A stretch of 64,000 bases of DNA. Source: Ampelocalamus luodianensis (Eukaryota; Streptophyta; Magnoliopsida; Poales; Poaceae). Shown piece by piece: positions 47,233 through 59,493 of this stretch; positions within the stretch are counted from its first letter, which is position 1, and each line of letters starts with the position of its first letter. The stretch is taken from contig CM070633.1 in assembly GCA_036346255.1 (NCBI GenBank), positions 11,780,001 through 11,844,000 of the forward strand, written 5' to 3'. The translations under genes were made by a program, and so were the position numbers. The notes below the pieces were generated by a model. The model was not told the origin of the DNA. It ran no database searches and saw only the letters and a program-made list of their open reading frames with translations.

Positions 47233-48168
47233 ATTGCATTGTGGAAAGATCATTTGCATACTTGTGCAAGATATTGAGGTGAAGTTATTTTTGCAAACAA
47301 ACGCAACTTCATAGTTGCAATGTGGAAATTGACTCATGAGAGTCTCTTGTGGTATGAGTATTGTGGTTGTGGTTGTGGAGTGGGGGTTCATCCCTTGTGG
47401 TATGGTAGAGGTTGTGATTGTGGCATGAGATTCTTCTTTCTTGTGGTAATTGTGGATACTTGATTGTGAATGCGAGAAATAGTAAAGTTATGAGGTAAAA
47501 CATGTTAATACTTTATTGTCATTGGTAGTGGTAGTGGTGATTAACATGAAGCAGTTGATCAAGATTTAATTGTTAATATTTTACTATCATTGGTAGTAAA
47601 TATGGTTGAGGCTATAATTGTGATCATTATGGGGATTGGATTTTGATGCTTAATATCATTGTAGTTTAATTGACTTGTAAATGAATGTGGATTCACATTA
47701 TGGATGTGGACATTTGGATACTTTAATGATGTTGTATGTTTGTTTGTAGTCTGAATAGCCGGTTAAACAGTTTGCTTGTTGAGATTTTTATCTCACCCTT
47801 GTTTTCTCCCCCCCTACAGGTGTTTGTTGAACATTCATGGGATGGGTAGAGCGGCACCACAATAATGCACATGGTTCATCAACTCATGTTGTAATAAAGT
47901 CGATGAAATTCTAGCCAAATGCTTAACTATTTGTGGAGGTTTATGTTATTTAATAAGGATGGACTTGTGAACCATTCTTTGATTAATCTGCTAGAGGTTG
48001 TTTAATTATTGAACTTGTTACCGTTATCTTTATTCCCTTAGTTGTTTATGCTTCCGCTTAATGCTTCTTGTCTAGAGATGTTGCCGAATTAATTTATCTT
48101 GAAATTATTGGCTAGCTGTAGAGTGGTTTAGTAGCATTCCAGGGTAATGTGGGTCCTGGGGTGTTACA

Positions 48169-51100
48169 GTTGGTATCAGAGCGGGCTTTAGGTCGTGGTA
48201 ATTAAAAATATTAAATTGACACCTTTGGTGCAGTGAGGATGGGATGGGTCAAGCATTGCATTCGTGCTTTGACATGTTATATTGATTATTCATGCTATGA
48301 GATAATCTTGTATGTTTATGTGTTGTTTCTATGACTGCTATGAGTGAGGATAGTCAATGATAAGAGGTAGGCTTTGCGGCTATTGCCTTGGGTATTGCCA
48401 GTTTATACCCCGTTCGTGGTACGGGGATATTGATGTAGTTACCTCGGGTAACTTAGTTGCGGATGTCATGGGTAAGTTTCTTAGAAAAGTGTTATCCTCC
48501 TTGAATTGATGTTGGCCGATTCTTGGCCTATTGCAGTTAATGTTTTTTCTCTCGGGTTAGCTGTTTATTGCAGTTGTTGGTTGTCATTAGGCCTCTAATT
48601 GTTCTTGAGGCCAAGTATTGTTTCTTTCGGATTGATGGGTTGTTTGACTGCTCGTGAGCAGTGCTTTTGGAGAGATCGGTATTTTCCGTGTTGTTCCATC
48701 TTTCTTCTTTGGAAAACATGACTCTTGTATTTCGTTTGATTTTTTTTAGAGAGAATCAAAGCTTTATGTAGGAAGTTCATTAACTTGTGGAAGCATTGGC
48801 TCTATGCATTTCTTCTGAGTTATTTCGACTTTTGAAGTTTGATTTCTCTCTAGAAGGGAGTGTTAAAACCCCTTTGTGATGTTTTGTTGTGTTTAAGTAG
48901 TAGGTGGAAATTATGTAAATAATTGATAGATTGTGAATTATCAAGTTGAAAAGTTAGTGTGGTACATCATTAAGTTCTACTAACATCTTTAGAAGTGAAG
49001 TCGATTAATATGAGGTTGTCCTGTTGTAGTTTCTTGAAGATCTGTGGCTAAGAAATTTAGCGATACATGTGTAGAACTCATGCATTTATCAAGGAATATG
49101 AAAAACAATTGTTTTGATTATTGTAGTTGTTTAATTTTCCCAACTTGTTGGATAGATTGGATTGATTGATCTTAAGTAATTAATCTGACCATTCGGGATG
49201 GTCAAGTAAGGAGGTGTTGGAATATTGCCTTAATAAGATTAACCTTTTATATGTCCTCTCTTTACATACTTGATGAGCATGTACAATCATAAATTTATGT
49301 AACTTTTACCATGCTAAATTGTTGAAATATGTATAAAGAAATGGATGCAGGCTGATGTATTGACTTGTGGAATCTTGTCTCATAAAGCTGGTATTATTGA
49401 TGTTTAAAGTTATTTTATTTTTAATATCTTAACATAAGGTGGAGTATCGAATCTGTGCTCTTTATTGTCTTTGGGATTGCAAAATTAGAGATAGGATCAT
49501 TAATGCTATGCTGATGAAAAATTAATAATCAATTATTGACAGCAATGGCTAGAGTGTAATTACCTTTTTGCTAAACTAGAGTTGAGCATCAGTACGAGAT
49601 AAATGTATGGAATCTAATAAGAGATTCATACTAGCATGTTTTGTGAAGTTGTTATGTTCTAATATCATCTTGTTAAAGAGTTTGTTTTAATATGATGGCT
49701 TATGCACTAGGTTTAACTAGATCTAGTAGTTGGAATCTTATTTGGATAATAAGAACATGATGAAGTGATTTATGATGTTCCTTTTGGAAAAGTATGAAGG
49801 AGTGGGATGATATGTTGATTTTTGCAAAGAATGTTTTATCTTGTTGTGAATTCAATCGATAGAATGTAGTTGTGATTATTGTGTTGAATGTTTTAAAAAA
49901 TATATATATAAAGGAATTTGTTAATTCCATAATACTAATTGCATTGAAGGGTGTGAGATTTACGGTTGGAATCTTTTTGGACCGTATGACTTGTGTCATA
50001 GTCGAGGTTGCCCTGAGTAAAGCGACGTGTTGATTGATCTTATTGGTTTTATTTGAATCTTGTGTTGTGGTCTTCAAGCATCCTTTGTTGGAAATGGCGG
50101 GATGTTGTAATCAAAGAAAATTGCTTATTATTGAAAGGAAAAGTTGTACTAGAAGTATTTGAGGTGCAGATGATCTTATCTTGTGTTTTTCCAACCTCAT
50201 TGCTATTTGTTATTCTTTTGGCTATTGTGATGATAACCATTTTCAGATGCTGAAATTTATTTCCTCTTACCTCTTCTTCTAAGAACATGGTAATTGTTGT
50301 GGGTTCATGAAGCCTTTTGTTGCGTGATGACGACTTAATAGTGGTAGTCTAGTGTTGTTTTGTGGGGCCAGAGAGTCTATCTACAATGGTGTAGATGATG
50401 TGATCAATTGAGCTAATTGTTGAGTTGGCCAACTTGAGATAAATGAGTTGGTGTGTTGGGCAATGATTTGAAAATCCTTGGTTCAAGGAAGTTAAATTGT
50501 TAAAAGAAATGAATCGGAAATTATGGTTATGTCAAGTAGTGCGATGCTCTCTTGATTCTTGTTTTTCTTTGGGTGTTTTTGTTGAGGCGTAGTCTTTTCG
50601 ATTAGGAAAAGAAATTGATTGTTTTGGTCTGTCGAGTGATTTTCACTCTTAGCTTAGGTGGTGTGGTTTCTCCAATTGTCTACTTGGAGAGTGGAAGATG
50701 TTTTGTGGTAAATCCTTTGTTTTGGATCGTGGTCCTTTGAAGGAAAACTAGTTGCTAGTGTGATGCTTGATAATCATTTTCTCTTCATTTATTGGGTTAT
50801 ATTTGTAAATTATATCGTTGTGCTTCTAGTAGAATTATGTGAGTGAAATTGGTGATCAAATTCTTGAAATTGGGTATATTGTGTTATCTCGAGTATATTT
50901 AATAAGAGGAAAGTGTTTTAAGAAAGAGGATGGTTTTAGAAAGTGGTCTTAATAGTTTTTGCGGGAAATTTTGCCAAAATGGCAGGACCTGTTGGCTGCT
51001 CAGGGCCGACAAAAGAGTTATGCGGTTGTTCGGCGCCGAGAGTTGGATTTTGCGGTGGGAAGCCTTGTGCTCCTCTGGTGTCTCCGACTAAGGGTATTGT

Positions 51101-51559
51101 TCGTTTTGGTACCACCGAAGCTTAGCCCGCGGTACATCGGTTTTTTTCGGTGGTTGCTCGGGTGGGTAGTTTGGCTTATCGCTTGGAGTTGCCAAACTCA
51201 TTGAGTGGTGTGCACAATGTTTTCCTTGTGTCTATCTTTGAGGAAATACTTGCGGGTCCAGAACACAAGATTGACACAGAACAGTCACATGGAGCAGATC
51301 TCACTATGAGAGTCGGCGGTTCAGTATCTTGGATACGTCGGAGCGGGTCTTGAGGAATAAGACCATCAAGTATGTGAAGGTCCTTTGGACGAATCATCCG
51401 AGAGAGAAGCTACGTGGGAGTTGGAGGATCTTTTATAAAGAAGTACCCGAGCTCTTCGAGGTGGTGAGTACTCCTAGTTTGGGTTGCTTTTGCTTGTTGT
51501 TCTTCTCTTTGTGGTTCAGAGAGTAGGATTCGAGGCTAATCCTTTTAAGGTGGGAAGAG
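48169..51559 (+). other. Interior 1 of the array
   Basis: It opens with the primer-binding site TGGTATCAGAGC at 48171-48182. It is AT-rich with no long frame until a pol tail relic at about 50943. It ends with the purine-rich TTTTAAGGTGGGAAGAG before LTR 2. Confidence 0.85.
50943..51530 (+). pseudogene. Relic of chromovirus pol C-terminus (copy 1)
   Basis: Three frames carry successive pieces: RQKSYAVVRRRELDFAVGSLVLL then SPTKGIVRFGT (integrase C-terminal GPY/F-type region), LSPRYIGFF, then YRLELPNSLSGVHNVFLVS, GPEHKIDTEQ, LDTSERVLRNKTIKYVKVLWTNHP and VPELFEVVSTPS. At least three frameshifts separate them. This is what remains of the polyprotein and names the likely parent: a Tekay/Del-like chromovirus. 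Confidence 0.85.
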
Positions 51560-54356
51560 TGTAATACTCCTAAGTGTGAGAAGTCAAGAATCGGGTTAAT
51601 TAAATTTAATCGGTAGAGAATTATTTAATCGGGAAGAGTTTAATTTCAGAATTCAGCAAAGACAAGAAAAGAGAGGGGTTTTTCTGTGTTTCTCACCTAC
51701 TTGGGCTGGGCCTTGGCCCATCTCGGCCTGAGTGGCCGGCCAAAGGGGGAGGAGCCACCTCCCCAAACCCTAGCCGCCTCCCTTTCTCTCCTCCCACTTG
51801 CAGCCGCCTTTCTCCTCACCCTTGGCCGAATCCTCCCTCTCCCTTGCGCTCCCCTGCCCTGGTGCTGCTCTCGCGATTCCCCTTCGTCTAGGCTGCTGCC
51901 CTTGCGCAAGAAGGAGAAAGAGAGGAAGAGAAGAAGGAGAAGAAGGAGAAGAAGGAGAAGAAGTCTTGTGTGGGGATTGGTTCAGCGAGTTCTAGAGGTT
52001 CTACAAGGGTAACGAGATGCCTTCCCCGCTGTTTGATCCTTAGTAGATGCGAAACCGATTAGAATTGTTGGTTAATTGTTGGGCTGCAGAAGATTCAATT
52101 CTGTCCAGAACATTGCGTTGGTATTTTCGTGTATTTAGAGGCTGAATTTTAAGATTCCATCTCCTAGAGATATGTGGGTTATGTCGTTATCTTTCAGTAG
52201 CCGCGAAGATCACTCGATTCCGAGGTCTGAGTCAAAAGTTATGGTCGATTTAGTATCTGCTGCCAGAAATCTGACGAGAATAATCTGTCTGGTTATTTCT
52301 AAATTATGAAAGGGAATTTTGTAGAATCTGAAAGTTCACCCAACTAGGTTATTGTAGGTAATTCGATAACCTTTTCAGATTGATAAAGAACGATCAATTC
52401 GGAGTTACCTATTAAAAGTTATGGTCATTTTAGTTTTGCTGTTCGTTTGTGTAGGCAGTTTCTGTACTGAAAGTTCAAACAATGGTTAGCCTAATATTTT
52501 GGCCGAATTGGTTTATCGTGTCAACTAGAGTATTGTAGATTATTCAGTTAAGAATCTACAGAAATTTGGTTTACCTCTTTTGACTTCCAGTTCATGAGTT
52601 ATGTCATTTACCGTGCTGCTGTCCAGAATCAGTATATGGCAGGAAACGTTGTTTTTCGGTTTCAGCTTTGTAAACTCGTTTTGAGTCGTCAAGTAAGCGT
52701 TGTAGAATGCCGATTAGTAGCGCTGGGTATATTATGTCCTTATTGGTATTATTTTACTTGTTTAGGAGGTGAAGCCTCAGGTTTAGGAGTATCAGCTTTG
52801 CCGCTAGCGCCGCATCGTGGAAGGCAAGTAAATGTAGCGGTTGTGCTACGGTTTAACCCGTTTTCTTACTACTTGCACCATGCATGATTGACGTAATGTT
52901 AAATGATATGCCATGGTTACATGTTTTCTAAGTAAGAATGTGGTAGCAAGATATTAATCAATTGCTATGTTTGGATGAGTTTGGGTAGTATTGTGGTAAT
53001 TCGCCTAATGAGCCAAATGCGGAATATGAAAAAATAAACTCAAGGTGGACATGTTGATAATTCCTTGTGGTTATTTTCATGATGATCATGTGGTGGTCTA
53101 TGTGATAGAGTTCCATCTAGATCGATTGATTTTGATCTTGGTGAATCGGTGTGTGTTATGTGGTAATGGTCTTATGACACGTTGGTATTATGCTTAATGA
53201 GACACATGTGGATTATGAGAAAATATTCATGATGAGTATGTTGTTGATCTTCGTGGTTAAATTCTTGTGGTTTATGATTTTCATATCATTCATGACATAT
53301 CATGACATTTGCATTGTGGATGTCGCGCTTATAGCCGCGATCAGACGGTACAACATCGTGCATTGTCAGTAGACGATGCATACCTTTACCTTGTTGGGTA
53401 AAGGTGCAGTGGAGCATAGCATACATATGCATTGCATTGTGGAAAGATCATTTGCATACTTGTGCAAGATATTGAGGTGAAGTTATTTTTGCAAACAAAC
53501 GCAACTTCATAGTTGCAATGTGGAAATTGACTCATGAGAGTCTCTTGTGGTATGAGTATTGTGGTTGTGGTTGTGGAGTGGGGGTTCATCCCTTGTGGTA
53601 TGGTAGAGGTTGTGATTGTGGCATGAGATTCTTCTTTCTTGTGGTAATTGTGGATAGCATTGTGAATGCGAGAAATAGTAAAGTTATGAGGTAAAACATG
53701 TTAATATTTTATTGTCATTGGTAGTGGTAGTGGTGATTAACATGAAGCAGTTGATCAAGATTTAATTGTTAATATTTTACTATCATTGGTAGTAAATATG
53801 GTTGAGGCTATAATTGTGATCATTATGGGGATTGGATTTTGATGCTTAATATCATTTTAGTTTAATTGGCTTGTAAATGAATGTGGATTCACATTATGGA
53901 TGTGGACATTTGGATACTTTAATGATGTTGTATGTTTGTTTGTAGTCCGAATAGCCGGTTAACAGTTTGCTTGTTGAGATTTTTATCTCACCCTTGTTTT
54001 CTCCCCCTGGTGTTTGTTGAACATTCATGGATGGGTAGAGCGGCACCACAATAATGCACATGGTTCATCAACTCATGTTGTAATAAAGTCGATGAAATTC
54101 TAGCCAAATGCTTAACTATTTGTGGAGGTTTATGTTATTTAATAAGGATGGACTTGTGAACCATTCTTTGATTAATCTGCTAGAGGTTGTTTAATTATTG
54201 AACTTGTTACCGTTATCTTTATTCCCTTAGTTGTTTATGCTTCCGCTTAATGCTTCTTGTCTAGAGATGTTGCCGAATTAATTTATCTTGAAATTATTGG
54301 CTAGCTGTAGAGTGGTTTAGTAGCATTCCAGGGTAATGTGGGTCCCGGGTGTTACA
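51560..54356 (+). repeat. LTR 2 of the array
   Basis: 2797 bp. It shares with LTR 3, and not LTR 1, the longer GAAGAAGGA tract (51908-51962) and TTAATTGTTGG (near 52071). The frames 51686-52012 cover the purine tract and are not genes. Confidence 0.92.
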
Positions 54357-56267
54357 GGTTGGTATCGAGCGGGCTTTAGGTCCGTGGTAATTAAAAATAT
54401 TAAATTGACACCTTTGGTGCAGTAGGATGGGATGGGTCAAGCATTGCATTCGTGCTTTGACATGTTATATTGATTATTCATGCTATGAGATAATCTTGTA
54501 TGTTTATGTGTTGTTTCTATGACTGCTATGAGTGAGGATAGTCAATGATAAGAGGTAGGCTTTGCGGCTGTTGCCTTGGGTATTGCCAGTTTATACCCCG
54601 TTCGTGGTACGGGGATATTGATGTAGTTACCTCGGGTAACTTAGTTGCGGATGTCATGGGTAAGTTTCTTAGAAAAGTGTTATCCTCCTTGAATTGATGT
54701 TGGCCGATTCTTGGCCTATTGCAGTTAATGTTTTTTTTTCTCGGGTTAGCTGTTTATTGCAGTTGTTGGTTGTCATTAGGCCTCTAATTGTTCTTGAGGC
54801 CAAGTATTGTTTCTTTCGGATTGATGGGTTGTTTGACTGCTCGTGAGCAGTGCTTTTGGAGAGACTGGTATTTTCCGTGTTGTTCCATCTTTCTTGCTGG
54901 AAAACATGACTCTTGTATTTCGTTTGATTTTTTTTAGAGAGAATCAAAGCTTTATGTAGGAAGTTCATTAACTTGTGGAAGCATTGGCTCTATGCATTTC
55001 TTCTGAGTTATTTCGACTTTTGAAGTTTGATTTCTCTCTAGAAGGGAGTGTTAAAACCCCTTTGTGATGTTTTGTTGTGTTTAAGTAGTAGGTGGAAATT
55101 ATGTAAATAATTGATAGATTGTGAATTATCAAGTTGAAAAGTTAGTGTGGTACATCATTAAGTTCTACTAACATCTTTAGAAGTGAAGTCGATTAATATG
55201 AGGTTGTCCTGTTGTAGTTTCTTGAAGATCTGTGGTGTAACATCCCAATTTTGGGCTTGTGTTTCAAATGTAAGAAAATCAGTAGAAATTAAAACTTTTT
55301 CTTACAGCATGTATTTCCTTTTGGGCCAATCAATTCTTGTACAAGGAATTATGGAAATACAATATCACAAGTCTAGTTGATCCAAATCTTGGCATTCCAA
55401 AAACAATCTTGTCAAATCTTATGATCATCCCCTGGAAATATTTTTCCTAAGTCTCTGTGGTGGTATGTGACCCCTCTGAAAAATTTCACAATTTTTAGAA
55501 ATTGTTTGAATATTTTTAGAGGCAGTCAAACCTGTTTGAGTCTTAGTCAAACCTTAAAACAGAGCCTTGCAGAATTTTTGGAGATTTATTCAAAGTATAA
55601 AAACCTCTGAAAATTTTACACAAGATTGATATTTGAGTTAGCAAGCTCCTGTAAAAATTTCAGAATTTTTGGAGTTATTTTGCTACCTCAAATAAATCTC
55701 TCAAAGTCCCTGTTTTTATTTCAAAGTCAAACTAGGTTTCATGTTACTGGGTTCGAGTCGACTGGGCTCGAGCCATTTGATCAGTCCGATCAACTAAACG
55801 CACCGAGCCACTCTTTAAAACGCGCGTGCGATATCACCGTTGGATTCAAATCGCGCGCCCATGTTCGTGTAAGCATTGGACCCTCCGGTTACATTAACAA
55901 ATTGGGACCGTTGGATCTCGATCCAACCGCCCGATTCCCGAGGGCAACCGATTTGTCCGTGAACTCGTTTAATCGTGACCGTCCATTTTTAATCCAACGG
56001 TCGTGGCTCGTCTTCTCTGTTCTTCTTCCTCCTCGGCTTCTCCGGGCGCGCGGGCGTTCATGGCAGAGAGAAAGAGAGAGCATGGGGGGCTTGTGGTGTC
56101 ACCTCAAGTTGCTTCGTCAACGTCTCTCGCAATGCATTTAATGCGCAACAGGCTTTCTCCTCCATGGTCACCGTGCTCACTTGCTCCCATCACTTCTTGG
56201 TCCTTGACCGCGCCATGAACCGAGCTCACCATGGGCTCATGTTCTTGCTCGAAACCCTAATTCCTTT

Positions 56268-56278
56268 CCTATAAATAG
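56268..56278 (+). promoter_or_regulatory. TATA box of the 5.0-kb LTR
   Basis: CCTATAAATAG follows ...CCCTAATTCCTTT. The same box is at 13405 and 21621 (minus strand) in the relatives. Confidence 0.65.
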
Positions 56279-58948
56279 CCCCTCTAGGTCCTCACGGTGT
56301 TCCTTTACACCACACTTTGCTCTTTCTCGTGTTTGAGCTCAAGAACACCTCTCACCCTCAAAACACCATTGTTGGCGTAGAGCTCCAATGGCGGCCTTGG
56401 TGTTCAAAGTGGTTTATCTTCAACATTTCTTGCACCCTTTTGAACTCCTCAACCTCCTTTATATTTCCCTAACTTGATTTTGGGTTGCATTCACAGAATC
56501 ACTCAATTTTAAGTTTGGAGATTTTCGTTGGTTTCACCCCTTTCTTCTCCAAAGCTCGTAAGTGATTATTTTGCAATTACTTGCTTTGGAACCTCTTTGA
56601 GCCATAATGAAGCTGTGGTGATGTTTTGGTTCCACTCATTTTGCTCGTAACCTCATTTCCCACTTCATCTTCTTCGCTCCGGTGGACTTCATCGTGTTCA
56701 AGTCTTCCCGGCCATCTTTGAAGCTCCTCTCGCTAAGGTAGCCGATTAGTCCTTAGAAGCTATGGCACCCGCATCCTAGGTCTGCAGCTGAGCTTTTCGC
56801 TATTTTCGTGTTTAGCCGTAGGGTTCCCGGTTTCGTTTTCCGGCTAGCCGGCGTTCTAGTCCCTCGCCGCCGGCGAGAATGCTACCATTAGGTTCGCATC
56901 GTTATTGCAAATCCATTTTGGGTCTTGTTTCAGCGCCATGACCGAGTCGCCGGCGACAAGCCGTCAAAACCACTCGGGTTTTTGGGTTGAGAAGCTCCGT
57001 TTCGCTATCCGATTAGGGCACATTAATTGCTAATCATTAGTTGTTAATTGTGTCTTAATCATTATTGTTGAGCCACGACTAGTGGGCCCAACATCCTTTA
57101 ATCACTACGGTTCAATCTCGCATCGTTCGACATCATTAATGCTTAATCATTGATTAATAAAAATGTCGGCACTTAATCTGTCGGAAACCTTCTGCGGGGT
57201 CGACTTGTGGGCCCGAGGAGTTAAGATCAAATCTCGAGAGTCATTAGTGTTTAATTAATGGTAATCATTAGAAGCATTAATCTGCCCTAACCGCCACTCT
57301 CGCCGCGACAAGTGGGCCGGTGCACTTTGTGCACGTGGGTTAAACGGTAGCGTGGGTGACTCGAAGTCACCGACATGCGGTCCCACTCGTCGATGCCTCT
57401 TTTTGAACTTCGATCTATAACGCCGTCCATCTTGCGATCTGCGCCCGGATCTTGTATGCATTCGACCATCCGGTTCTCATCATCATCTGGACCGTCCATC
57501 TCGTGATCTCGCGGGTGAGATCATGTGTGCAATCGGACCTTCCGGTTAGATTTGGGTTTTGAGCCGTTCATCTTTAGATCTCGCGATGCGTGGTTCGCCG
57601 AGGTAATCGCATCCTCCGGTTGCATGCTTCCTCGTGAGCCGCTGGATCTTGATCCAACGGTGGGTTTCGTTATGAATCGCGCGCGCGCTGCTTTCGTCGC
57701 GCGCGGCTCGTTGATTTTGCATCAACGGCCCACGAGCGTCCCACGCGCTTATTTTCGGTTGGGTTGGTTTTATTTCGTAAGTATTTATTTATCAACCAAA
57801 ATTGTATCAAAACTTTAGAAATTCATAACTAATTCTAGATAAATCCTTTTACATGAAACCAATGCAATAAATTTGTATTCCACTATAGTTTAATATAAAA
57901 ATGCTTTTAGATATGCTACGTAGTAGAAAATTTGTAATCTTTAATAGTTTGTTTTCTGCTATTTTTTTATATATTCCAGAATTGTATTAAAACTTGGAAA
58001 ATGCATATCTTTTTCTGGATATCTGTAAATTGAATGATTTTAACCTTGATAAATTTGTTATTAACTAAACTTTAATCTAAAAATGGTGATAGGTCTAAAT
58101 CAGCACCAGAAAAATATGTTAGTGGATTTAACCTTATTAATAGCAATTAAAAATTCATTTACTGTTGTAATAGGCACCAATAATTCCCTGTAAATTCTAA
58201 AAATATAAATTTGATGTTAGGAAGTCCCTCAGTTATCCTACTATAATATGGAATGGGTTTTTGAACAAGTTTATATTTCTGGAAAATGCATTATGTTAGT
58301 TTTGCATCTTAGAAAAATCATAACTAAATCATTTCAACTCCAAATGACCTGAAATTTTATATGGGTTACCTCTATACCAGTAGGTAGCTACCATAAAAAT
58401 TTCAGCTTCAAAATCTTTCTAGAAAATATTTTTGCTTCAGTGCTTATTATGGCGAAAATGTGTTTTTAGGCAATATCTTTGCACCACAAATCCAAATTAG
58501 GTTTTTCCAGTTTCTATGTCTAGGTATATTCGTATTCTACCTTATGTATAAATTTTGTCGCATTTGGATAATTGTTGCTTGCTCATTGGTTTATTTGTGG
58601 CTCGTCTTATTGGTTGTTCTTGGTTCTTTTTGCCTCTTCGCTTAGGATTCGACATTTGCGGTAACCCCGAGACCGATCCTCCGCAACATATTGAGCAACA
58701 GCAAGAAGGCAAGCAGTTTGATCATGTTAATCCCAGTATTTTAAGTATTTATGTTGATTACAAATTCTATGTATGCATTGCTATTTTGTTTTAATAGTTG
58801 GCCTAGTAGATGCATTTCCTTAGCAAATGATTATCCTCTACTACCATGAGCCTAGGTTACTTGCTGTGATTTAGAGTTCGTGGATGGGCTCTTGTCACTT
58901 AGTAGTTATGAATGAATTGCTTAGCCATGCTTAGCCGGTAGAAATGGC

Positions 58949-58970
58949 GGTTATCGACTTGTCGATAACC
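58949..58970. other. Perfect 10-bp hairpin in the giant LTR
   Basis: GGTTATCGAC, loop TT, GTCGATAACC. It is conserved at 19569-19589 in the 4.1-kb relative. Confidence 0.8.
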
Positions 58971-59280
58971 TTGATCACACAAACTTATTATGTACTATGA
59001 TTTCCATCTTGTGCCATGTCTACTTATGAAAACTAAAACTGAAAACAAAATGATTTAGACTTGGGCACAATGGTATGATGGTGTGATTTTGGGTGACTGG
59101 AATGGTGCACGAGTCAACAAGGACCGAACATCTTGTTACACTAAACCAAGCATTTTAGCGTGCTAACCACACTAGAGGGTATGGGACCTCTCTTGACTTA
59201 GTACTTTGGCGTGTATTGGCTCCGGTCGCAGGAGGTCGCAGGAGGGATGGTGTTGGGAGCATTGTAGTGTCCGAAAGACT

Positions 59281-59493
59281 TCACCCGTGATGGGATTTGT
59301 TGTCTTTCGCTTGCAATGTAAGCGTATGGTGTTTCTACCCATACGAGCGGCTCGTAGTTAATACACAATATTGGAAAGCGTCTCGTAGGACTTAGCCGTG
59401 CCGACATACCTACGGAAGTGTGTTTTGGCTTAAAGCGGTCCAAGTGTGGGTACATTGGTACACCCCTGAGGTTAAAACTATTCGAATAGCCTC
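59281..59493 (+). other. Hairpin-rich stretch of the giant LTR
   Basis: TCAC/GTGA (59281-59290), CGTATGG/CCATACG (59323-59345), ACGAGC/GCTCGT (59343-59355), a bulged GGGTAC/GTACACCC (near 59446-59465) and CTATTCGAATAG inside GAGG/CCTC (59468-59493). The relatives at 19035-19060 and 11637-11655 keep the last one. Confidence 0.65.

Larger units (their letters stand above)
45381..48168 (+). repeat. LTR 1 of the array
   Basis: 2788 bp. It lacks the extra GAAGAAGGA units and the 11-bp TTAATTGTTGG insert that LTR 2 and LTR 3 share. It has modules at 45930-46440, hairpins at 47155-47232 and a terminal hairpin CCAGG/CCTGG (48139-48159). Confidence 0.92.

Noticed and set aside
48171..48182. Possible tRNA gene from the TGGTATCAGAGC match
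   Set aside because: Only the 12-base primer-binding site is present, next to an LTR; no tRNA body follows.
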